NCBI GenBank assembly: GCA_031400505.1
Contig: JANNPZ010000023.1
Coordinates: forward strand, 1-64,000
Length of the DNA: 64,000 nucleotides
Direction: 5' to 3'
Source of the DNA: JAIYDJ01 sp031400505
GTDB lineage: Bacteria > Pseudomonadota > Alphaproteobacteria > Rhodobacterales > Rhodobacteraceae
Positions 8,103 through 16,951 of this stretch are shown piece by piece. Every line of letters starts with the position of its first letter. Positions within the stretch are counted from its first letter, which is position 1. Under the pieces are notes generated by a model that saw only the letters and a program-made list of their open reading frames with translations, had not been told where the DNA came from and did not search any database. Position numbers and translations under genes: made by a program.

Positions 8103-9193
8103 CAGCGTGCCCTCCGCAACCGCAGGAACACCGCCTCGACGGGCTTTCGCACCATATAGTCCAGCGCGCCGGTGAACAGGATCACCAGCCCCTGGATCAC
8201 GGTGATCAGCTCTCGTGGGATGCTGGTCCACAAGGCAAGCTCTGCCCCGCCCTGATACAGGAACCCGAACAGGATCGACGCCAGCACCACCCCGAAAGGA
8301 TGGTTCCGCCCCATCAGCGCCACCGCGATGCCGATGAAACCCGCGCCTTCAACAGAACTCAAAAGCAGCCGGTTCGCCTCGCCCTGCACGGTGTTGATCG
8401 CCATCATTCCGGCCAGTGCGCCGGAAATAAGCATGGCGATCATGGTGATCCGCATCGGGTTGATGCCAGCATACTGCGCCGCCTTCTGCGACTTGCCGAA
8501 GGACCGGATCTCATACCCGACGCGTGTGTGCCACAGCAGCAGCCAAACCGCCACTGCACAGACCAGCGCCAACAGCAAAGAGATATTCGCAGGCGTCCCC
8601 TTGGCAAAAGGTATCCCCACCGCGTTCAGCATCGCCCCCAGTTCCGGCAATTGGGTAGGCTCGGGGAACCGTGCCGAGGCCGGATCCATGTTGCCTTGCG
8701 GACGCATCACGTTGACCAGCAGGTAGTTCAGAAACGCCGCTGCGATGAAATTGAACATGATCGTGGTGATCACGATGTGACTGCCACGTTTCGCCTGCAA
8801 ATAGGCAGGGATCATGGCCCAGATTGCCCCGAACGCCGCGGAGGCCACCATTGCTGCCGCCAAAGCCAGCGCCCAGTGTGGCCACGGGATCAGCAAGCAC
8901 ACCAGTGCCACGCCCAGACCGCCCAGTGTCGCCTGCCCTTCGCCGCCGATGTTGAACAGGCTCGCGTGAAACGCCACCGACACCGCCAGCCCGGTGAACA
9001 TGAAGTTGGTCGCGTAATAAAGCGTATAACCCCAGCCATAGCTTGATCCCAACGCGCCCGTCACCATGACCCGCATCGCCTCGACCGGGTTCTGCCCAAT
9101 GGCCAAGATCACCAACCCGGAAATTGTGAACGCGATTAAAAGACTGACAAGCGGCACCAAGAACACATCGGCCCACCGCGGCATGCTTTCCAT
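8102..9193 (-). CDS. ABC transporter permease for nucleosides (first permease)
   Basis: A 363-residue inner-membrane permease, longer than its partner because of a loop between central helices. The family motif FHASLFNIGGEGQATLG is at about residues 76-92, equivalent to the ERAGVFDIGLEG motif of the second permease. It belongs with the BmpA/NupC type of nucleoside ABC importer. The start codon shares one base with the ATPase stop (TGATG), and its own stop does the same with the second permease. Confidence 0.9.
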   Translation of the reverse strand: MESMPRWADVFLVPLVSLLIAFTISGLVILAIGQNPVEAMRVMVTGALGSSYGWGYTLYYATNFMFTGLAVSVAFHASLFNIGGEGQATLGGLGVALVCLLIPWPHWALALAAAMVASAAFGAIWAMIPAYLQAKRGSHIVITTIMFNFIAAAFLNYLLVNVMRPQGNMDPASARFPEPTQLPELGAMLNAVGIPFAKGTPANISLLLALVCAVAVWLLLWHTRVGYEIRSFGKSQKAAQYAGINPMRITMIAMLISGALAGMMAINTVQGEANRLLLSSVEGAGFIGIAVALMGRNHPFGVVLASILFGFLYQGGAELALWTSIPRELITVIQGLVILFTGALDYMVRKPVEAVFLRLRRAR

Positions 9194-10770
9194 CAGACGA
9201 TCCCCGCCATCAACAGCCCCAATGCGCGCTCGTCCGTCGTTTCGGGGTCTGCCGTCCCCATGATCTGCCCGTCGAAAATCACTGCAATCCGGTCGGACAG
9301 CGACATGATTTCATCAAGTTCCACACTTATCAGCAAGATGGCTTTCCCTGCATCGCGCAACGCCACGATCTGCTTGTGGATGAACTCGATCGCGCCGATA
9401 TCCACACCCCGCGTCGGTTGCCCGATCAGCAGCAGGTCCGGATTGCAGTCGATTTCGCGCGCGACCACGATCTTTTGCTGGTTGCCGCCCGAGAAGCTGC
9501 TGGCTTTCAGCCCCGGGATCGGCGGGCGCACGTCATAGCGCTCCATCTTGATCGCCGTATCCGCCTTGATCGCAGCGTTGTCCAAAATCAATGCATTCTT
9601 CTGATACTGCGGTGCCGTGTGATAACCGAAGGCGACATTCTCCCAGGCCGCAAAATCCATGACCAGCCCCAGGGCCTGACGATCCTCGGGCACATGTGCG
9701 ATCCCTGCCGCCCGCCTGGTTTTCCCGTTGGCCGCCGCACCCGTCAGCGGCAGATCGACGCCGTTCAGGGTGATTTGCCCCGTCGCCCGCGAAATCCCGC
9801 CCAACGCCTCGAGCAATTCAGACTGTCCGTTTCCGGCCACACCGGCGATGCCCAGAATTTCCCCGGCGCGGATGTTGAAGCTGACGCCCTTTAGCCGCTC
9901 GACCCCCGCCTCATCCTGCACCCGCAGATCGCGGACCGACAGCACGACTGCCCCCGGTGTGGCGGGCCGCTTTTCCACCTCGAGCAGCACCTTGCGCCCC
10001 ACCATCAACTCTGCCAGCGCGGCCGGGTCGGTTTCGGCGGTCTTGACAGTACCGACCATCGTGCCGCGCCGCATCACCGAAACATTGTCGGAGGCCTCCA
10101 TGATCTCGCGCAGCTTGTGGGTGATCAGGATGATCGTCTTTCCCTGATCGCGCAGGCCCTTGAGGATGCGAAACAGATGGTCGGCCTCGTCCGGGGTCAG
10201 CACGCCCGTCGGTTCGTCAAGGATCAGGATATCCGCCTGCCGATAAAGCGCCTTCAGGATTTCCACCCGCTGCTGGTGACCCACCGACAGGTCTTCGACC
10301 AGCGCATCGGGGTCCACGTCCAGTTCATATTCGCGGCTCAACTCGGCCAGCACCTTGCGCGCTCGGCCTAGCGAAGTGGCGAGCAGCGCGCCATCCTCGG
10401 CCCCCAGGATGATATTCTCGAGCACCGTGAAATTCGGCACCAGTTTGAAATGCTGGAACACCATCCCGATACCGGCGCGAATGGCGCTCTGGCTGTCTGG
10501 AATGGCGGTCAGCTTGCCATTGATGAAAATCTGCCCCGCATCGGCTTTGTAAAAGCCGTACAGGATCGACATCAGCGTGGATTTTCCCGCGCCGTTTTCG
10601 CCGATGATCCCGTGAATGGTCCCTTTCGGCACCGCAATATTGATGTCGCGGTTGGCCTGCACCGGGCCGAACGCCTTGGATATTCCCCGCAGTTCGATGG
10701 CAAACGGGGCGGCAGTTGCCTGCCGCCCCCCTATGCCCTGTTCCCGGGCGCCCTGTGGGGCTGCTGTCAT
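9193..10770 (-). CDS. ABC transporter ATP-binding protein with two ATPase domains
   Basis: A 525-residue cytoplasmic ATPase with two fused nucleotide-binding domains, as in sugar and nucleoside importers (RbsA/MglA/NupA type). Domain 1 has a full Walker A GENGAGKST and signature LSVGHQQRVEI with LILDEPTGVLTP. Domain 2 has the degenerate loop GVAGNGQSELLEALGG and signature FSGGNQQKIVVARE, the usual asymmetry of this group. The start is placed at 10770, where the ATG shares a base with the stop of the binding protein; a second ATG at 10791 lies inside that gene. Powers uptake through the two permeases. Confidence 0.92.
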   Translation of the reverse strand: MTAAPQGAREQGIGGRQATAAPFAIELRGISKAFGPVQANRDINIAVPKGTIHGIIGENGAGKSTLMSILYGFYKADAGQIFINGKLTAIPDSQSAIRAGIGMVFQHFKLVPNFTVLENIILGAEDGALLATSLGRARKVLAELSREYELDVDPDALVEDLSVGHQQRVEILKALYRQADILILDEPTGVLTPDEADHLFRILKGLRDQGKTIILITHKLREIMEASDNVSVMRRGTMVGTVKTAETDPAALAELMVGRKVLLEVEKRPATPGAVVLSVRDLRVQDEAGVERLKGVSFNIRAGEILGIAGVAGNGQSELLEALGGISRATGQITLNGVDLPLTGAAANGKTRRAAGIAHVPEDRQALGLVMDFAAWENVAFGYHTAPQYQKNALILDNAAIKADTAIKMERYDVRPPIPGLKASSFSGGNQQKIVVAREIDCNPDLLLIGQPTRGVDIGAIEFIHKQIVALRDAGKAILLISVELDEIMSLSDRIAVIFDGQIMGTADPETTDERALGLLMAGIV

Positions 10771-11774
10771 CAGAACTGTGCAGCGGGGCAAGTGTTGTCG
10801 GACATGTAGTCGTGCACGACCAACTCGCCCGACTTGATCTTGGCGGCCGCTGCATCGACCGCCGCGATCATCTCGGGGGTCACGAGGCTCGCGTTGTTTT
10901 CGTCCAACGCATAGCCGACGCCGTCAGACGCAAGGTTCAGGCCCATCACGCCAGTCTTCAGGTCCGCCCCGGCCTTCATCGCATCAAAGACCGCAACATC
11001 GACGCGCTTCAGCATCGAGGTCAGGACCGAGCCCGGGAACAGATAGTTCTGGTTGCTGTCCACGCCGATCGAGAGGATCCCCTGATCCTTGGCCGATTGC
11101 AGAACGCCCATTCCGGTGCCGCCGGCCGCGGCAAAGATCACATCCGCGCCCTGCGACTTTTGTGCCTGGGCGATTTCTGCACCCTTGGTCGGGTTGTTCC
11201 AGGCGGTCGGATCGGTGCCCGTCATGTTGAGGATGATCTTGGCATCAGCCTTGGCAGCCAGGACGCCTTGTGCATAGCCGCAGCCGAACTTGCGGATCAG
11301 CGGAATATCCATGCCGCCAATAAAGCCGACCGTTCCGGTGGTCGATTTCATGCCGGCCATCATACCGACGAGGTACGAGCCTTCATGCTCTGCAAAGCCG
11401 ATCGAAAGCACGTTCGGATGTGCAGCCGGATCGACGTAGCCGTCGATCGTCACGAACTTTGTGTCGGGAAAATCGGCGGCAACGGTGGCGATCGGGTCGC
11501 TCATGCCGAAACCGGTGGTCACGATCGGGTTGAAGCCTGCACCGGCCAGCTGGCGCAACGCCTGTTCGCGTTGGGCTTCAGAGGTAAGCTCAAGATCCTT
11601 GAAGGTGCCGCCGGTTTCGGTGGCCCATTTGGTGGCACCGTTGAACGCGGCTTCGTTGAACGACTTGTCGAACTTGCCGCCCAAGTCATAGATCAATGCA
11701 GGTTCGGCAGCAGCGGCGCCAGCGAACAGCGCGAGGCTGGCGGCGGCACCAAGAAGGGTTTTCATCAGGGTCAT
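10770..11774 (-). CDS. BMP-family nucleoside-binding protein
   Basis: A 334-residue periplasmic substrate-binding protein of the BmpA / Med family (PF02608). It starts MTLMKTLLGAAASLALFA with a Sec signal peptide cleaved near residues 22-23 (AGAAAA-EP). The motif GGKFDKSFNEAAFNGA is the family N-terminal signature. There is no lipobox cysteine, so it should be a soluble periplasmic protein, unlike many BmpA lipoproteins. GGGAGAGA precedes the ATG. It is the first gene of the five-gene operon and would deliver nucleosides to the importer; the coupled phosphorylase supports a purine nucleoside ligand. Confidence 0.9.
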   Translation of the reverse strand: MTLMKTLLGAAASLALFAGAAAAEPALIYDLGGKFDKSFNEAAFNGATKWATETGGTFKDLELTSEAQREQALRQLAGAGFNPIVTTGFGMSDPIATVAADFPDTKFVTIDGYVDPAAHPNVLSIGFAEHEGSYLVGMMAGMKSTTGTVGFIGGMDIPLIRKFGCGYAQGVLAAKADAKIILNMTGTDPTAWNNPTKGAEIAQAQKSQGADVIFAAAGGTGMGVLQSAKDQGILSIGVDSNQNYLFPGSVLTSMLKRVDVAVFDAMKAGADLKTGVMGLNLASDGVGYALDENNASLVTPEMIAAVDAAAAKIKSGELVVHDYMSDNTCPAAQF

Positions 11775-11861
11775 GGGTCTCTCCCGGTTGGATGTCTGGC
11801 TTTGCCTTGTCCGGATGCCCTGATTTTCAGGGTCAGCCGTTGCGGGGCAAATCGTTGGCAA

Positions 11862-11890
11862 TCTAGGGCGGATGGCGGCATGCCGGTCAA
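11862..11890 (-). promoter_or_regulatory. Candidate promoter of the nucleoside importer operon
   Basis: On the minus strand TTGACC (11890-11885) and CCTAGA (11867-11862) are separated by 17 bases, a good sigma-70 arrangement, about 90 bases upstream of the binding-protein start. A perfect 10-base palindrome AATAGCTATT (11889-11898) abuts and overlaps the -35 element and is a possible operator. Proposed by eye. Confidence 0.4.
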
Positions 11891-11956
11891 TAGCTATTTG
11901 TCCGCTTGGGCCAATGTCTTGATCGGGCGGTCAAGAATCGAGCCGTCAGGATGGTG

Positions 11957-12367
11957 CTACAGCGACCGGACCATCACCAGGGCATCGGTTGGCGGGCCGT
12001 CGGGCCTAGGGTAATAGCCGTGGCGGCGCCCGCAAACCGAAAAACCTGCCTGCAAATACAGACCAACCGCCGCAGTGTTGTCGGCAGCGACTTCCAGGAA
12101 AACTCGAGAAGCGCCGCGCGTCCGAGCCTTCTCAAGAAGCGTTGCCAGCAGACGTGCGCCAACCCCCTGCCTGCGTGCGGCGGGGGCAACTGCCAGCGTG
12201 AGAAGTTCGACTTCGTCAGCGGCAATCCGGCCCATCGCAAACCCAAATGATTCGCTTGCCACGAAAACTGCGGGACTGTCTGACAGTCTGGCGAATTCGG
12301 CCGCCGACCAGGGGCGGGGCAGGGTGAAGCTGGCATGATGGAGTGCTGCCATAGCTTCGGGTGTCAT
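11957..12367 (-). CDS. rimI: Ribosomal protein S18 alanine N-acetyltransferase
   Basis: A 136-residue GNAT enzyme. The acetyl-CoA loop reads VAPAARRQGVGARLL at about residues 61-75 and the C-terminal part NTAAVGLYLQAGF is the usual RimI ending. It transfers acetyl from acetyl-CoA to a protein N-terminus; in bacteria the tsaB-rimI pair is classic. The start overlaps the tsaB stop by four bases (ATGA), which fixes both ends and supports the assignment. Confidence 0.85.
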   Translation of the reverse strand: MTPEAMAALHHASFTLPRPWSAAEFARLSDSPAVFVASESFGFAMGRIAADEVELLTLAVAPAARRQGVGARLLATLLEKARTRGASRVFLEVAADNTAAVGLYLQAGFSVCGRRHGYYPRPDGPPTDALVMVRSL

Positions 12368-13050
12368 GGAAGGGTCACCGGCGGCGGGTCAGATGGCGGC
12401 AAGGCATCGGCTGCGCGGACATAAAGCACCGCGGGGCGATCGGGCGTCTCGCCGCGCGCAAGGCGCCACAGCGCGACAGCGCCGATCCGCGATGCGACAT
12501 CTTTCAGCGACGCCTCTTCCGACGTCGCGTTGAACGCTCTGGCGATGGTTATCGCGCGAAAGCCGCTGACGCGCATGTTTCCGGGTAGTTCAAGATCGGC
12601 AGGCGGGGCATCGGGGTCGATCAGCCGGGGGCTGCCTTGCGGCACGCCATTGCGAAAGGCCTGCACATAGGCTTGACCGCGTGGTGCCTCCAGGCTGACG
12701 ATCTCCACCGGGTGTGCGCCAAGTGCTTCGGGATCTCGCATCGTCTCGAACGCCGAGACCCCGATTCCCGGAATGCCAAGCCCCAGAGCCAGTCCGCGTG
12801 CCGCACTGACCGCAATCCGGACTCCGGTGAAGTTACCCGGACCGACCCCGACCGCTATCGCGGCAACATCTTTCCAGGCGCAACCCGTCTCTGCGAGCGA
12901 CGCCTGCAGCATCGGCATAAGCCGTTCTGCCTGTCCTTTCGCCATGGGCTCGGTGCGCTCAGCCAGAACGAGGCCACCGCGTCGGACTGCCACCGCACAA
13001 TGCGACCCAGCAGTGTCAAAGCAAAGCAACAGCCGTCGGTCGACGTCCAA
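12364..13050 (-). CDS. tsaB: tRNA threonylcarbamoyladenosine biosynthesis protein TsaB
   Basis: A 228-residue ASKHA-fold protein that partners TsaD and TsaE in making t6A37 of tRNA. The family start LLLCFDTAGSHCAVAV and the segment GVGPGNFTGVRIAVSAARGL are plain. The start appears to be TTG at 13050, six bases after the stop of the nfu gene upstream; no ATG is available before the first beta strand. Its own stop overlaps rimI. The C-terminal 40 residues are proline-rich and variable. Nfu, TsaB and RimI form one minus-strand operon. Confidence 0.85.
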   Translation of the reverse strand: MDVDRRLLLCFDTAGSHCAVAVRRGGLVLAERTEPMAKGQAERLMPMLQASLAETGCAWKDVAAIAVGVGPGNFTGVRIAVSAARGLALGLGIPGIGVSAFETMRDPEALGAHPVEIVSLEAPRGQAYVQAFRNGVPQGSPRLIDPDAPPADLELPGNMRVSGFRAITIARAFNATSEEASLKDVASRIGAVALWRLARGETPDRPAVLYVRAADALPPSDPPPVTLP

Positions 13051-13056
13051 ACCGGG

Positions 13057-13617
13057 TCAGGCCGCTACCGGGCGCACTTCAAGGACTTCCGGGATGTAAT
13101 GCCTCAGCAGGTTTTCGATCCCCATTTTCAGGGTCAGCGTGCTGGACGGGCAGCCCGCGCAAGCCCCTTGCATGTGCAGGTAGACCACGCCACGGTCAAA
13201 GCCGTGAAACGTGATGTCGCCACCGTCCTGCGCCACGGCCGGGCGTACACGCGTATCAAGCAACTCTTTGATCTGCCTGACGATGTCGCCATTTTCGCCG
13301 GTGTGTTCCTTGTGGCCACCCGCCGCAGCGTCCCCGTCGATCACTGCCGCACCCGACTGGAAATGCTCCATGATCGCGCCAAGGATCGCGGGTTTGATGT
13401 GCTGCCATTCCGTGGCGTCGGCTTTGGTGACCGTCACGAAATCAGTCCCCAGAAACACGCCTGTCACACCGCCTGCCGCAAAGATGCGCTTGGCCAATGG
13501 CGATTTTTCTGCCGCCGCGACGCTGGGGAAATCCGCAGTACCAAGTTCCAGCACGGTCTGGCCGGGCAGAAACTTCAGCGTTGCCGGGTTCGGCGTTGAC
13601 TCGGTCTGGATGAACAT
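13057..13617 (-). CDS. Nfu-type iron-sulfur cluster carrier
   Basis: A 186-residue protein with an N-terminal Nfu_N domain (MFIQTESTPNPATLKFLPG) and a C-terminal NifU-like domain with the cluster-binding pair C153-A-G-C156 in MQGACAGCPSST. It receives a 4Fe-4S cluster and passes it to target enzymes. This two-domain layout is the alphaproteobacterial/mitochondrial NFU1 form. GGAGATACCCA before the ATG supports the start. First gene of the nfu-tsaB-rimI operon. Confidence 0.9.
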   Translation of the reverse strand: MFIQTESTPNPATLKFLPGQTVLELGTADFPSVAAAEKSPLAKRIFAAGGVTGVFLGTDFVTVTKADATEWQHIKPAILGAIMEHFQSGAAVIDGDAAAGGHKEHTGENGDIVRQIKELLDTRVRPAVAQDGGDITFHGFDRGVVYLHMQGACAGCPSSTLTLKMGIENLLRHYIPEVLEVRPVAA

Positions 13618-13710
13618 TGGGTATCTCCGACAATTCCACTAAGATATGCGCGCCGCCACAAGCGGAGTCAAGTTTGGACTGATCCTGGCCGCCGCACTTG
13701 GCATTCTTCG

Positions 13711-13866
13711 CTATTGGGCAGAATAGTACTCATACATCTGTTCCAGCACGCTTTTTGTCGACGCGTCTCTTTGGCTGGATAGCGCGCGCACCTTTGGCGC
13801 CGACAATGCCGAAAAATAGGCCAGAGGTTCCTCTGCGCGCAGCGGTTCGCGTGGGATGCAAGCCAT
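13711..13866 (-). CDS. Conserved-looking 51-residue protein
   Basis: A 51-residue cytoplasmic protein beginning MACIPREPLRAEEPLAYF and ending VLEQMYEYYSAQ. A good AAGGACTTCAAC ribosome-binding site precedes the ATG at 13866, so the longer reading frame to 13962 is not needed. I recognise similar short proteins in other Rhodobacteraceae beside the universal stress gene, but no function is known. The central ALSAPKVRALSSQRDASTK is serine/alanine rich. It lies between uspA-like and nfu on the same strand. Confidence 0.65.
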   Translation of the reverse strand: MACIPREPLRAEEPLAYFSALSAPKVRALSSQRDASTKSVLEQMYEYYSAQ

Positions 13867-13980
13867 GTTGAAGTCCTTCCCATTCTTGGTACCCCCAATT
13901 TGTACGCAATGCCGCAGCGCAGAAAGGGGCGAAGAAGAATAGGCGCCATGTGTCACACGCATGGCTGGCCGCGGCTTTCG

Positions 13981-14436
13981 TCAGGTAATCGACTCCAGCC
14001 GCTCTTTGCTCATGTCACCCGGTACGATGGTGATGGGGATGGGAAGACTGCCCGAGGTGCGTGTCATTTGCGTAACCAGCGGGCCGGGGCCGGATTTTTC
14101 GTGACTTGCACCCAGCACCAGAATGCCGATGTTCTTGTCCTCGTTGACCTGCGCCAGGATCTCGGTCACGGCATCGCCCTCGCGGATCACCAATTCGGGG
14201 TCCACCCCAAGCTTTTCGCGCATCCATTTGGCAAACACCCCGAAATGCGTCTCGATCCGTTCGCGCGCCTCGGCCCGCATCAGGTCGGTGACCCCTATCC
14301 AGAGTTGATACTCTTCCGGCGGGATGACTGACAGAATCAACACCCCCTCTCCTGTATGCGAGGCCCGCATTGCCGCAAACCGCATCGCGTTTAGACACTC
14401 GCGCGTGTCATCCAGCACGACCATGAACTTGCGCAT
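13981..14436 (-). CDS. Universal stress protein, UspA family
   Basis: A 151-residue single-domain Usp protein. The first strand MRKFMVVLDDT and the nucleotide-binding loop near the end, GASHEKSGPGPLVTQM, match the family, though the canonical GxxGxnS spacing is loosened, so ATP binding is uncertain. An AGGAGA site precedes the ATG at 14436; the in-frame extension to 14577 has no support. It is the first gene of a minus-strand run with the 51-residue protein and lies divergent from an MFS transporter. Confidence 0.85.
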   Translation of the reverse strand: MRKFMVVLDDTRECLNAMRFAAMRASHTGEGVLILSVIPPEEYQLWIGVTDLMRAEARERIETHFGVFAKWMREKLGVDPELVIREGDAVTEILAQVNEDKNIGILVLGASHEKSGPGPLVTQMTRTSGSLPIPITIVPGDMSKERLESIT

Positions 14437-14575
14437 CTGATCTCTCCTGTGGAACGTCATCATGGCGCTGCTCGGTTGGGCTGGCAACCCCGGCATAAAA
14501 CGACACGCGCTGTCGCGTGCGTCACAGACCGCAGGCCGAAAAACGCCGCACCTTGCCGCATAGCGGAAAGTAGCC

Positions 14576-15790
14576 ATGGCCCTGCACCACCCCCCTGAAA
14601 ACCTGAGTTATTTGCCCAGTCCGGGCGTCCGCAGTTTTGCGATGCTCGCGGGGTTGGACGCTGCGGTGCGTGGAACCCTGATTTCCGCAATGCCACTGGT
14701 GGTTTATGACGCGATGGGCAGTGCCGCGATCACTTCGCAGGCCTATTTCGCCGCCGGATTTGTCGCCTTGGCCTGGGGCCTGCTGGTGCCTTGGGCTACA
14801 GGGCGCATTCCGCGCCGCTGGATGTATTCGATTGGCTGCATGTTGTATCTGACAGGGATGGCGCTGGCGGTTTATGGCACGCAGACCACGGTACTTTTGT
14901 CGGTGATGTGCAACGCGATGGCCGCAGTCACATTGTTCATCTGCCTGAACGCCTATGTGATGGACTATGTCGCCCGGGCCGATCTGGGGCGAAGCCAGTC
15001 TACCCAGATGTTCTATGCGGCAGCGTCCTGGGCGGGGGGGCCTTTGCTGGGGGTCTGGCTTTACGATCTTTGGGCGCCGGCGCCCTTTCTGCTGGCGGGG
15101 GGATTTGCTGCGGTCCTGCTTGGCGTTTTCTGGTGGCTCAGGCTTGGCAATGGCAAGGCTATTGCGCGGGCGAGCGGGGGGACGTTGAATCCCCTGGCCT
15201 ATCTGGGGCGGTTCGCGGCACAGCCCCGGTTGATTGCGGGCTGGATCTTTGCGGTGATGCGCAGCTGCGGCTGGTGGGTTTATGTGGTCTATCTGCCGAT
15301 TTTCTGCGTCGAGGCGGGTCTGGGCAAGCATCTGGGCGGGGCGGCGCTGTCGGTGACGAACCTTTTGTTGTTCGCGGCTCCGTTCATGCTGCGCTATGTC
15401 GGGCGCAATTCGGTGCGCTTGTCGGTGCGGTTGGGGTTTGGTCTGGCGGCGGGGCTGTTCTTTGGGGCTGCGCTGGCCTCTCCCCTGCCATGGGTCACGG
15501 TCGGATTCTGCATGGCGGCTTCGGTGTTTCTGGTGCTGCTCGATGTGGTTGGCGGCTTGCCGTTTCTGATGGCTGTGAAGCCGTCGGAACGCACAGAGAT
15601 GTCGGCGGTCTATTCAAGCTTTCGCGATGTGTCGGGCATCTTGACACCCGGAGCGGCGTATCTGGTGTTGCTGGTGGCCCCGCTGCCGGGCATCTTTGCC
15701 GCCGCCGGCCTGGGTTTGGGTGCGGCATGGCTGATTTCGGGTCGGTTGCACCCACGCCTGGGGCGGTCGAGATTAGCCAGGCATAGCTAG
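14576..15790 (+). CDS. MFS transporter
   Basis: A 404-residue inner-membrane protein with about 12 hydrophobic segments and the MFS layout of two six-helix halves; loop GRIPRRWMYSIG is the likely equivalent of the conserved cytoplasmic loop between helices 2 and 3. GGAAAG lies before the ATG. The substrate is unknown. It ends six bases from the convergent AAA ATPase gene, and no partner gene on its own strand suggests a substrate. Confidence 0.8.
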   Translation: MALHHPPENLSYLPSPGVRSFAMLAGLDAAVRGTLISAMPLVVYDAMGSAAITSQAYFAAGFVALAWGLLVPWATGRIPRRWMYSIGCMLYLTGMALAVYGTQTTVLLSVMCNAMAAVTLFICLNAYVMDYVARADLGRSQSTQMFYAAASWAGGPLLGVWLYDLWAPAPFLLAGGFAAVLLGVFWWLRLGNGKAIARASGGTLNPLAYLGRFAAQPRLIAGWIFAVMRSCGWWVYVVYLPIFCVEAGLGKHLGGAALSVTNLLLFAAPFMLRYVGRNSVRLSVRLGFGLAAGLFFGAALASPLPWVTVGFCMAASVFLVLLDVVGGLPFLMAVKPSERTEMSAVYSSFRDVSGILTPGAAYLVLLVAPLPGIFAAAGLGLGAAWLISGRLHPRLGRSRLARHS

Positions 15791-15796
15791 AGTCGC

Positions 15797-16900
15797 CTAG
15801 AATGCTTCGGGAGGGCGTTGCAGGACCCAAGCCTCGAACAGTGGATCTGCGAGCCGCCATTCCCGCTCGAACTGATCGGCATGGCCCTGTCGCCGCAACA
15901 GCCGGATGGCGGACTGGCGCACAGATGGCGCGGGCGCATGTCCGATGAGTTTGGTCAGCCGCGCCTCGACGGCGCTGCCGAACAGACCCTGCGCCCGTTC
16001 GGCCAGTAACCGCGCCATGGCCCGGTGTTCTACGCCAAACCCCAGCCAGGCCCCGTCAAAATCCAGTTGCGCCGCCAGATCGCGCAGCACCTGTGCCTCG
16101 GCATCCTGATCCGTCAAGGCCGGGTTCGTTCCCATCGCAGTCAGCCAGTGTTGAAACAGAAACGGATTGGACTTGAACCGGGCAAAGGCATGCAACGCGG
16201 ATTCGCGGGGAAGTTTGCGCCGGTAGGTGGCCCGAAAGGCGGCGCGTTGATGATCGACAAACTCGTCGCCCAAAGGCGGCAGGGTCAGCGGCGTGGCGAA
16301 ACGGTAGAAGGGGGCGGCCCGTGCCGAGAAGACCTTGTTCAGGCCGAGTTGCGATGACCCGGTAAAGACTGTCCGCACTCCGTCCCGTCGTTTGTCCAGC
16401 CCGGTGCGCAAGGCCGCCATCACGGTTTGGCCCTGCGCGTGGTTTGCCAGTTCCTGCACCTCGTCCAAAAGCAGAAGGGTGGGTTTTGCGGGGTTCGACA
16501 GGCGTTCAAGATACTGATCCAGCGCCAGGACCTGATCGTCGGACGCGGTCTTTGCCCGGGCCGAGAAATCCACCTCGATGATCGCCTTGCCCAAGCCCAG
16601 CTTGGCTTTCACAGGCAGGTTGGCGACCCAGGCCGCCAATCCCGCCTTGACCTGCAAGGCCCTGTCACATTCGTAAAGAAGCACCGCAAGGGGCGCGCTC
16701 GGGTTTTGCCAGAACGACGCGTAAACAACTCGGTGCCCCGCGCGTTCGGCAACCTCGGCCAAGTCACGGCGTAGAAATTCGGTCTTGCCGGTGCGCCGCG
16801 CCCCGAACAGACTTTGCGCAACGATCGGGCCGCGCGTCAGGCCCGTCAACGTGGCACGCGCGAAGTCAGCCCTTGGAAAGTGCCAGATATCTGTTGTCAT
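15797..16900 (-). CDS. AAA-type ATPase of unknown role
   Basis: A 367-residue ATPase. Walker A is GARRTGKT at about residues 33-40, Walker B is LLLLDEVQEL at about 142-151, and a sensor-1 segment TVFTGSSQLG follows. The arrangement, with a C-terminal helical half carrying RKLPRESALHAFARF, is like the stand-alone AAA ATPases related to archaeal ORC/STAND groups. No nuclease, protease or receptor domain is fused and no obvious partner gene is next to it, so the output is unknown. The start is taken as ATG 16900; an in-frame ATG at 16918 is possible. A perfect palindrome lies just upstream. Confidence 0.8.
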   Translation of the reverse strand: MTTDIWHFPRADFARATLTGLTRGPIVAQSLFGARRTGKTEFLRRDLAEVAERAGHRVVYASFWQNPSAPLAVLLYECDRALQVKAGLAAWVANLPVKAKLGLGKAIIEVDFSARAKTASDDQVLALDQYLERLSNPAKPTLLLLDEVQELANHAQGQTVMAALRTGLDKRRDGVRTVFTGSSQLGLNKVFSARAAPFYRFATPLTLPPLGDEFVDHQRAAFRATYRRKLPRESALHAFARFKSNPFLFQHWLTAMGTNPALTDQDAEAQVLRDLAAQLDFDGAWLGFGVEHRAMARLLAERAQGLFGSAVEARLTKLIGHAPAPSVRQSAIRLLRRQGHADQFEREWRLADPLFEAWVLQRPPEAF

Positions 16901-16920
16901 CAGCCATGAATAGCGCAACC

Positions 16921-16934
16921 TGCCTAATTAGGCA
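16921..16934. promoter_or_regulatory. Perfect 14-base palindrome upstream of the AAA ATPase
   Basis: TGCCTAATTAGGCA is a perfect inverted repeat centred 27 bases upstream of the ATPase ATG. The next bases, ATTACAGCTAATTGCGGCTAATCC, repeat the GCTAAT core twice more. It lies in the 51-base gap behind the acyl-CoA dehydrogenase, where the ATPase promoter should be, and looks like a dimeric repressor operator. The regulator is unknown. Confidence 0.5.
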
Positions 16935-16951
16935 ATTACAGCTAATTGCGG

